Shown here in pieces: positions 24,325 to 29,756 of a DNA stretch of 33,650 bases. A model generated the notes under the pieces. That model was not told where the DNA came from. It did no database searches and saw only the letters and a list, made by a program, of their open reading frames with translations. The position numbers were made by a program, and so were the translations under genes. The first letter of the stretch is position 1. The number at the start of each line of letters is the position of its first letter. The stretch is from Gemmatimonadaceae bacterium (GTDB lineage Bacteria; Gemmatimonadota; Gemmatimonadetes; Gemmatimonadales; Gemmatimonadaceae), in assembly GCA_025928185.1 (NCBI GenBank), contig JAICKA010000020.1:1-33650 (forward strand), written 5' to 3'.

Positions 24325-25649
24325 CCTCCGCGCGGCCGCGTGTCGTGATCGTCGGCGCCGGATTCGGCGGGCTCCATGCCGCGCGTCACCTGCGTCGCGC
24401 GCCGGTCGACGTGACGGTGATCGATCGCACGAACCATCACGTCTTCCAGCCGCTGCTCTATCAGGCGGCGATGGCGACGCTCGCGCCCAGCGAGATCGCC
24501 GCGCCCATTCGCTACGTGCTGCGCCGGCAGCAGAACACGACGGTGCTGCTCGGCGACGTGCGCGCGATCGATGTCGATGCGCGCGTCGTGCATTGTCGCG
24601 GCGACTGGAGCGTGCCGTACGATTATTTGATTCTCGGCGCCGGTACGCGCCATTCGTATTTCGGGCATCCCGAGTGGGAGGCGCTCGCGCCCGGCCTCAA
24701 GTCGATCGAGGACGCGATCGAGATTCGGCGCCGCTTTCTGCTCGCCTTCGAGCGCGCCGAGCTGGCGGAGGCGCTCGACGAGCGGTCGGCGCATTTGACT
24801 TTCGTCATCGTCGGCGGCGGTCCGACCGGATGCGAGCTCGCCGGCGTGATGCAGGAGATCGCCGGCCGCGCGATGCGCTCCGATTTTCGGCGCATCGACA
24901 CCGGCCAGACGCGCGTGCTGCTCATCGAAGCAGGGCCGCGCGTGCTGCCGTCGTTTCCCGCCGCACTCGCGGAGCGCGCCGCGGCCGAGCTGCGCGAGCT
25001 CGGGGTGGAGGTGCGCACCGGGATTCCCGTAACGCGCATCGAGGCGGATGCCGTGTACATGGGTGACACGCGCATCCCGACGCACAACGTGTTCTGGGCG
25101 GCGGGCAACACTGCGTCGCCGCTCGCCCGTTCGCTCGGCGTTCCGTTGACGCGGAGCGGTCTCGTCATCGTCGAACGGGATCTGTCCATTCCAGGACATC
25201 CGGAAGTGTTCGTCGTCGGCGATCTCGCGTTCACCACGAAGGAGGACGGGCGCCCCAACCCCGGCGTGGCGCAGGTTGCGTTGCAGGCGGGCCGCGCCGC
25301 CGCGGAGAACGTGAAGCGCATTCTGCGCCATCAGGCCACTCGGCCGTTTCACTATTTCGACAAAGGCGATCTCGCGACGATCGGCCGCGACAAGGCGATC
25401 GCGAACCTGTTCGGCGGGCGCATGCAGGTGTCGGGGCGGCCGGCGTGGTGGCTGTGGCTGTTCATCCACATCATGTATCTCGTCGGCTTCCGCAATCGTA
25501 TCAGCGTTCTCATACAATGGGCGTATGCGTACTTCACATATCAGCGCGGCGTCCGTCTTATCACCGGCCGAGAGCGATACGGCGGCGAAGTGACGTACGA
25601 GCCCGTGCCGTACGCCGAGAACGCACCGCTGAGCGGCGAGCTGCATTGA
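24321..25649 (+). CDS. Type II NADH dehydrogenase (NDH-2 family)
   Basis: A non-proton-pumping NADH:quinone oxidoreductase on the inner face of the membrane. The 442 residues have the FAD motif VVIVGAGFGGLHAARHL (GAGFGG at 12-17), the family segment NHHVFQPLLYQAAMATL near 39-53, the NAD motif VIVGGGPTGCELAG (GGGPTG at 165-170), a second FAD motif VFVVGDLAF, and GVAQVALQAGRAAAENV. The C-terminus has the membrane-association region WLFIHIMYLVGFRNR, typical of NDH-2. ATG 24321 overlaps the kinase TGA as ATGA, so translation is probably coupled to the kinase. This pairing is unusual and suggests respiratory or redox signalling. The related sulfide:quinone reductases are less likely, as the HVFQPLLYQ segment and C-terminal amphipathic region fit NDH-2 better. 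Confidence 0.94.
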   Translation: MTSARPRVVIVGAGFGGLHAARHLRRAPVDVTVIDRTNHHVFQPLLYQAAMATLAPSEIAAPIRYVLRRQQNTTVLLGDVRAIDVDARVVHCRGDWSVPYDYLILGAGTRHSYFGHPEWEALAPGLKSIEDAIEIRRRFLLAFERAELAEALDERSAHLTFVIVGGGPTGCELAGVMQEIAGRAMRSDFRRIDTGQTRVLLIEAGPRVLPSFPAALAERAAAELRELGVEVRTGIPVTRIEADAVYMGDTRIPTHNVFWAAGNTASPLARSLGVPLTRSGLVIVERDLSIPGHPEVFVVGDLAFTTKEDGRPNPGVAQVALQAGRAAAENVKRILRHQATRPFHYFDKGDLATIGRDKAIANLFGGRMQVSGRPAWWLWLFIHIMYLVGFRNRISVLIQWAYAYFTYQRGVRLITGRERYGGEVTYEPVPYAENAPLSGELH

Positions 25650-25675
25650 CGTTTTTGGATTGACTTCGCCCGGTA

Positions 25676-25719
25676 CGGACCGGATCTTTCAGGGGTAGCT
25701 CCCACCTCTGGCCGGTCCG
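25676..25719 (+). promoter_or_regulatory. Stem-loop abutting the GTG of the DUF2339 gene
   Basis: CGGACCGG (25676-25683) and CCGGTCCG (25712-25719) pair perfectly across 28 nt, within which AGGGG and CTCCC can form a small inner hairpin. The right arm ends 2 nt before GTG 25722, and no usable Shine-Dalgarno is seen. It could terminate the NDH-2 message or control translation of the next gene. Confidence 0.45.
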
Positions 25720-25721
25720 GT

Positions 25722-27698
25722 GTGACGACGCCTACTCCGATCGAAGCACGGCTCGCGGCGCTCGAACAGAACCTGCGCGCCATCTCCGCGGAACTGACCG
25801 CGCTCCGCGCCGAAGTCGGCGGCGCCTCGACGAGCGTGCACGACGACGCGCAGGCGTCGGCGTCGAATGCGAGTACCGCGGCCGATGCGACGCCGCCGCG
25901 CGTCCGCCGCGGCCCGGACCGGCGCGCCGGCAACAGAACGCACGACCTCGAGAGCGTGCTCGGACGCTACGGCATGCTCGCGATCGCCGTGCTCGCCGCC
26001 GTCGCCGCCGTCGGAACGTTCCTGAGCTGGGCCGTCACCCGCGGTCTGTTCACGCTGTCGCCGGCGGTCCGCGTGCTCGCCGGTCTCGCGTTCGCCGGGG
26101 CGATCGCCGTGTGGGGCGTGCGGCTGCGTCGCACCGAGCGCTCGTTCGGCTCGAGCATTCTTGGATTGTCGCTCGCGATCGAACAGGTCTGCGCGTACGC
26201 CGCCAGCTCGGCATTCCACCTCGTGCCGGCGTGGGTGGCGTTCGTCGGCGCGGCCGTGGCATCGTGGGCGCTGGCGGTGTTCGCGCATGGCGAGGGCGAC
26301 GAACCGCTGTGGTGCGTCGGCTTCGGCGGCGCGGCGCTCGCGCCGTTCGTCACGAGCGACGGCCGCGGCAGCGTGTACGTGCTCGCGCTGTACGCCGCGG
26401 TCGTCATGCTGCCGGCGTGCTTCGCGATCAGTCACCGCGACTGGCCGGTCGGCTGGCGCGTGTTCTATCTCGTCGCGGCACTGTTCGTCGGCGGCGTGGC
26501 GGAGCTCGCGAACACCGGCGGCACGCTCGCGTTCGCCGTCGCGCTCGCGCTGCCGTTCGTCATCGCCGGCGCCGGCATCATGCCGTTCGCGCCGGCCACG
26601 AGAAAGCGCGGCGCGCTGCGCTGGCTCACGTTGCTCGCGATCGCCGCGCTGTTGATCGCGCATTCCTCGCACGACGTCGCCTGGATCGTGGCGAGCCTCA
26701 CCGGCGCGGCGCTCGTCGCGTGGCTCGTGCTGCTCGACCACAGCGCCAACGTGCCGACGTCGAGCGTGCTGGCCAGTGCGCGCAGCCGCGCCGATCTGCT
26801 CGACTGGGTCGACGCCGCGTTCATGCCGTTGATGTTCAGCGCCTACCTGCTGCGCGTGCTCGAGCTGGGCGTCGGCACGGTGCACGCCGCTGTTCCGGGC
26901 TTCGCGCTCGCCATCGTGATCGGCGCGTTCGCCTGGCGACGCTCGGTCGGCGCACTGCGCGACGCGGCCGCGTTCGCGTCGGTACTGCTCGCCATTGGCG
27001 CGACGTTCGCCTTGCCGCTCGAGCAGCCGACGGGTCGCATCGCGCTCTTCGCGGCGCTCGGCATCGCCGTGCTGAACCTGCATCGCGCGCGTCCGAGCCG
27101 CGCCTGGCTCGGCATGGGTGCCGGATGCCTGGCGCTGGCGGCGCTCGGCAGTCTCGGCGCGCTGCTCGGCCGCGTGTCGTATCAGTTCACGCCATTTGCG
27201 ACGGAGCCGGTCGGTACGGCGATCATCGTAACGATCGCCCTGGCGATCGTCACCCGCTTCTGGCCGACGCTCCGCGTTGCGACACGAGTGTCGCTCGGCG
27301 AACGCCAGGAATGGACGTACGCCGCGCAGTTGCGCCGCATCATTCGCGTCGCCGTGCTCGCGCCGTGGGTGTGGACGTTCGTGTGGGTGCTCGTCGAGCT
27401 GTCGATGTCATACAGCCCGAGCACGTCGACGCTGCTGATGGTGATCTACTTCGCCGGCACGGGCGTGGCGTGCGTGGCCGCCGGTCGCATGCGCCGCTCG
27501 GCCTCGCTGCGCCAGACCGGCCTCGGTCTCGCCGTGATCGCGGCCGTGACCGCCTTCTACGGCGCGACGACGTACTTCGATTTCATCGCGCGCATCGAAG
27601 CGTATCTCGTCACGAGCGCATTTTTGCTGGGAATTGCGTACTGGTATCGGCGCGCCGGAAGCGACGAGCGGCTGAGCGGGCAGGAACTCAAGAGCTGA
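25722..27698 (+). CDS. DUF2339 polytopic membrane protein
   Basis: A 658-residue predicted membrane protein of family DUF2339; its function is unknown. The N-terminal 35 residues form a short coiled coil (EARLAALEQNLRAISAELTA), followed by a polar Ala/Ser/Arg linker to about residue 72. The conserved DUF2339 opening is SVLGRYGMLAIAVLAAVAAV near 78-97. About eighteen hydrophobic segments follow to the C-terminus, which ends in a short polar tail. The start is GTG 25722; no nearer start keeps the coiled coil, but there is no Shine-Dalgarno, and a stem-loop lies directly upstream. It follows NDH-2 by 72 bp on the same strand. A second long frame overlaps most of the gene but is Arg-rich and is a shadow. 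Confidence 0.85.
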   Translation: MTTPTPIEARLAALEQNLRAISAELTALRAEVGGASTSVHDDAQASASNASTAADATPPRVRRGPDRRAGNRTHDLESVLGRYGMLAIAVLAAVAAVGTFLSWAVTRGLFTLSPAVRVLAGLAFAGAIAVWGVRLRRTERSFGSSILGLSLAIEQVCAYAASSAFHLVPAWVAFVGAAVASWALAVFAHGEGDEPLWCVGFGGAALAPFVTSDGRGSVYVLALYAAVVMLPACFAISHRDWPVGWRVFYLVAALFVGGVAELANTGGTLAFAVALALPFVIAGAGIMPFAPATRKRGALRWLTLLAIAALLIAHSSHDVAWIVASLTGAALVAWLVLLDHSANVPTSSVLASARSRADLLDWVDAAFMPLMFSAYLLRVLELGVGTVHAAVPGFALAIVIGAFAWRRSVGALRDAAAFASVLLAIGATFALPLEQPTGRIALFAALGIAVLNLHRARPSRAWLGMGAGCLALAALGSLGALLGRVSYQFTPFATEPVGTAIIVTIALAIVTRFWPTLRVATRVSLGERQEWTYAAQLRRIIRVAVLAPWVWTFVWVLVELSMSYSPSTSTLLMVIYFAGTGVACVAAGRMRRSASLRQTGLGLAVIAAVTAFYGATTYFDFIARIEAYLVTSAFLLGIAYWYRRAGSDERLSGQELKS

Positions 27699-28016
27699 AA
27701 AACTGACGCTCGGTCAGACACGGACCGCGATTCGGACGACTCGCGGCTACACGGCGAGACCAAGGTGTAAGCCGCGAGTCGTGAGTCTCGAGCAGCGAGT
27801 CCGAGCCATTGGATTGCGGGCGCGAGATGACCTGTACAAGCTCGGGCTGAGCGCCGCCCGCAGCTCGGGACTCGGTTCTAGCCTCGCTCAGGACTCGGTT
27901 CAAGACACGCAGCTCACGACTCACGACTCGCAGCTTACAGCTTGGTCTCGGCCGTCATCTCATCAGAATTCTCATGCGGCTACGGGCCAGCCCGCGTGGC
28001 ATTTGCGCTCGACCGC
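27699..28016. other. Gene-free stretch of 318 bp between convergent genes
   Basis: It contains no credible coding frame. It opens with a small hairpin (CTGAC at 27703-27707 with GTCAG at 27713-27717), then holds the three-copy inverted element at 27736-27951. Because both flanking genes point into it, it can carry terminators but not their promoters. Confidence 0.6.
27736..27951. repeat. Three copies of an inverted element, REP-like
   Basis: Copy A (27736-27752, minus), copy B (27754-27796, plus) and copy C (27909-27951, minus) share the core GTGTAAGCCGCGAGTCGT or close variants. A and B form a near-perfect hairpin (17-nt and 18-nt arms, one bulged base, 12-nt loop). B and C match in about 37 of 43 positions as long inverted arms. 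Copy C contains the heptamer CACGACT twice in a row. A and C compete for B, so two alternative folds are possible. Confidence 0.75.
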
Positions 28017-28517
28017 TCACGGTCTGATCCACGGCATCTTCGAGAACACTTCCGCTTCCGTGCTGTACACGCCCGCCTGACGGCCCTTCGGCGTCACGGG
28101 TTGCGCGAGCGGCGCGGGTTCACGCGCTGGTGCGGGCGCCTCGACCTTCGGAGCCGGAGCGGGCGCGGCCTGCGCCTCGACAATCTGCGGCTGCGGCAGC
28201 GTCTTCGGCGTTGGAGCCTTGGCGACCTGCTGCACGCGCCGCGGTGAGGCCACGCGCGGCGCCGGCTTGGTCGTCGGCTTCGTCACCTTCTTCGGCGCCG
28301 CCGCTTTGGGCGCGGATTCCGGACCAGCTTCGATGGCTGAAACGGTCACCTGCGCTTGCGTCGTCTGCGGCGCGAGCTCGAGCGAGCTGGGCGCGGCCGC
28401 CGCGAGATCCTGCTTGAGGCCCGAATCCATGCTCGGGCTCGTCTTGCTGCATGCCGCCGCCCCGATCAGAACGGCGGATGCCGCGATCAGGCCAGCGCGA
28501 GTGGTGCCTGGTCTCAT
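28017..28517 (-). CDS. Pro/Ala-rich lipoprotein of unknown function
   Basis: A 166-residue predicted lipoprotein: the signal peptide ends VLIGAAACSK (lipobox Cys23). The rest is low-complexity Pro/Ala/Lys/Gln sequence, with runs such as PKKVTKPTTKPAPRVASPRR near 80-98 and QAAPAPAPKVEAPAPARE, resembling the stiff periplasm-spanning linker of TonB-type proteins but without a TonB domain. The last 20 residues (VYSTEAEVFSKMPWIRP) look less biased and may be the functional end. ATG 28517 has a G-rich run (GGGGGGA) just upstream. It is divergent from the PEBP gene. The family is not recognised; an extended anchor or spacer is the most that can be inferred. Confidence 0.65.
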   Translation of the reverse strand: MRPGTTRAGLIAASAVLIGAAACSKTSPSMDSGLKQDLAAAAPSSLELAPQTTQAQVTVSAIEAGPESAPKAAAPKKVTKPTTKPAPRVASPRRVQQVAKAPTPKTLPQPQIVEAQAAPAPAPKVEAPAPAREPAPLAQPVTPKGRQAGVYSTEAEVFSKMPWIRP

Positions 28518-28578
28518 GAAATCCCCCCGGTGTTTCACGGTTGTAGGACGTGTACCCGGGAGCAGAGTTAACGGTCCC

Positions 28579-28683
28579 AACCAGGTGCTAGTTCCTGGTT
28601 GCTGGGAACTAGCCGGCGTGCAGTCCAGGTTGCCTACGTACCCTGCGCGAAGCAGAGTACCGTGACCGCGGCTGGAGCAGCCG
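28579..28683. promoter_or_regulatory. Hairpin-dense leader, with two mutually exclusive stems
   Basis: Four stems lie in 105 bp. A: AACCAGG (28579-28585) with CCTGGTT (28594-28600). B: GCTAGTTCC (28587-28595) with GGAACTAGC (28605-28613); A and B share bases and cannot coexist. C: GTACCCTGC (28638-28646) with GCAGAGTAC (28652-28660), one mismatch. D: CGGCTG (28669-28674) with CAGCCG (28678-28683). GGTGCTAG (28584-28591) can also pair with CTAGCACC further on (28706-28713). The region lies between the divergent lipoprotein and PEBP genes, so the strand of any RNA is not decided. Confidence 0.5.
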
Positions 28684-28771
28684 GCACCTGCCGACCGGCA
28701 TCCCGCTAGCACCAGTACCCAGCCACTCTGACCATGCCCCAAGCCCAAACCCGCGCAGTGTGCGCCCCCGA

Positions 28772-28788
28772 CGCCGCCAGGAGCGGCG
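28772..28788 (+). promoter_or_regulatory. Hairpin presenting the PEBP ribosome-binding site
   Basis: CGCCGC (28772-28777) and GCGGCG (28783-28788) form a perfect 6-bp stem whose loop contains most of AGGAG (28779-28783). The TTG start of the PEBP gene is 10 nt after AGGAG. Folding could hide or display the site. Confidence 0.35.
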
Positions 28789-28793
28789 CCACA

Positions 28794-29267
28794 TTGAAAG
28801 TCACGAGCCGCACGTTCAGCGATGGCGCCATGCTCCAGAGCGAGCAGGTGTTCCAGATGTGCGGCGGCAAGAATGTGTCGCCGCAGCTCTCGTGGTCTGG
28901 GGCGCCGCAGGGCACGAAGAGCTATGCGATCACCTGCTTCGATCCGGACGCGCCGACGGGCTGCGGCTACTGGCACTGGCTCGTGTTCAACATTCCCTCA
29001 TCGGTCACGAGTCTGGACGCCGGCGCCGGCAAGAGCGACTCGCCAGCCGGCGGCGAGAGCGGCTACAGTGATTTCGGCATGAACAGCTACGGCGGTCCAT
29101 GCCCGCCGAAGGGCCACGGCAACCACCACTACATCTTCACCGTCTACGCGCTCGACGTCGACAAGATTCCCGGCGTGAGCAACAAGACCACCGGCGCCAC
29201 GCTCGTCTTCTCGATGCGCGGTCACGTGCTCGCCAGCGGGAGCATCACGGGACTGTTCGGCCACTAG
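28794..29267 (+). CDS. PEBP family protein (YbhB/Raf kinase inhibitor-like)
   Basis: A small cytosolic protein of the phosphatidylethanolamine-binding family, whose bacterial role is poorly known. From TTG 28794 it has 157 residues, as usual for YbhB-type members, and begins KVTSRTFSDGAML, aligning with the family's normal N-terminus. AGGAG lies 10 nt upstream. ATG at 28734 would add 20 residues that do not look like a signal peptide and has no ribosome site. Ligand-pocket motifs: FDPDAPTGCGYWHWLVFNIP (DPDxP and the conserved His) and GPCPPKGHGNHHYIFTVYAL (the GxxHHY/HRY motif). The gene stands alone, divergent from the lipoprotein, with a hairpin-rich leader. Confidence 0.88.
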   Translation: MKVTSRTFSDGAMLQSEQVFQMCGGKNVSPQLSWSGAPQGTKSYAITCFDPDAPTGCGYWHWLVFNIPSSVTSLDAGAGKSDSPAGGESGYSDFGMNSYGGPCPPKGHGNHHYIFTVYALDVDKIPGVSNKTTGATLVFSMRGHVLASGSITGLFGH

Positions 29268-29277
29268 TCAACGGCAG

Positions 29278-29305
29278 CCCGGGTGATCGGCATCCGCCAC
29301 CCGGG
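29278..29305 (+). terminator. Terminator-like hairpin after the PEBP gene
   Basis: CCCGGGTG (29278-29285) pairs with CACCCGGG (29298-29305) over a 12-nt loop, 11 nt after the PEBP stop. No T-run follows, so termination is inferred from position only. Confidence 0.45.
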
Positions 29306-29353
29306 TGATGAGACGCAGGAGACTCGTCGGCCGGCGCCCGCGCCGTCGATCTC

Positions 29354-29405
29354 CTGTTGACTTCCGACAGAACGCCCCATACTCTGATGTCGACTTCCGA
29401 CAGAA
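29354..29405 (+). promoter_or_regulatory. Two tandem operator-like dyads before padR
   Basis: GACTTCCGACAGAA occurs at 29359-29372 and again at 29392-29405, exactly 33 bp apart, about three helical turns. Each is part of an inverted repeat: CTGTTG-ACTTC-CGACAG in the first (one mismatch) and TGTCG-ACTTC-CGACA in the second (perfect). The second ends 5 nt before the padR ATG. Autoregulation by PadR is the natural reading. Confidence 0.6.
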
Positions 29406-29410
29406 GACGC

Positions 29411-29740
29411 ATGGGCGACCAATCCGACGTCCTCCGCGGCACCCTCGATCTGCTCATTCTGAAAACGCTCACGCTCGCGCCGATGCACGGGTGGGGCATC
29501 AGCCAGCGCATCCAGCAGGTGTCGCGCGGGCTGCTCGAGGTCAATCAGGGCTCGCTCTATCCCGCGCTCCAGCGGCTCGAGCAGCGGGGTCTGATCGACA
29601 ACGAATGGCTGACCACCGAAAACAATCGCCGCGCGAAGTACTATCGCCTCACCGCGGCCGGACGCCGCGCGGTGAGTGCCGAGACCGCGCAGTGGAAGCG
29701 CTACGTCAAAGCCGTCGAGCTGATTCTCGACATGACCTGA
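29411..29740 (+). CDS. PadR-family regulator of the ADOP permease type
   Basis: A 109-residue winged-helix repressor. The sequence DVLRGTLDLLILKTLTLAPM, followed by HGWGISQRIQQ, with LLEVNQGSLYPALQRLEQRG as the recognition-helix region and YYRLTAAGRRAVSAE as the wing and dimer start, is typical of the PadR subgroup found next to ADOP permeases in Acidobacteria and Gemmatimonadetes. ATG 29411 gives the standard N-terminus; ATG 29387 and TTG 29357 would run through the operator-like dyads. The ribosome site is weak. The permease gene starts 16 bp after its stop, so they form a two-gene operon. It probably represses the operon and responds to a small, perhaps lipophilic, molecule, but the ligand is unknown. 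Confidence 0.93.
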   Translation: MGDQSDVLRGTLDLLILKTLTLAPMHGWGISQRIQQVSRGLLEVNQGSLYPALQRLEQRGLIDNEWLTTENNRRAKYYRLTAAGRRAVSAETAQWKRYVKAVELILDMT

Positions 29741-29756
29741 GCGAACGAGGCGAACG

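Noticed and set aside
26111-27706. A 531-codon second plus-strand frame within the DUF2339 gene
   Set aside because: Arg-rich and without hydrophobic pattern; the other frame has the DUF2339 membrane signature.
28560-28720. tRNA or integron attC site in the hairpin-dense leader
   Set aside because: No TPsiC-like GTTCRA box with a cloverleaf, and no paired GTTRRRY/RYYYAAC core sites at the ends.
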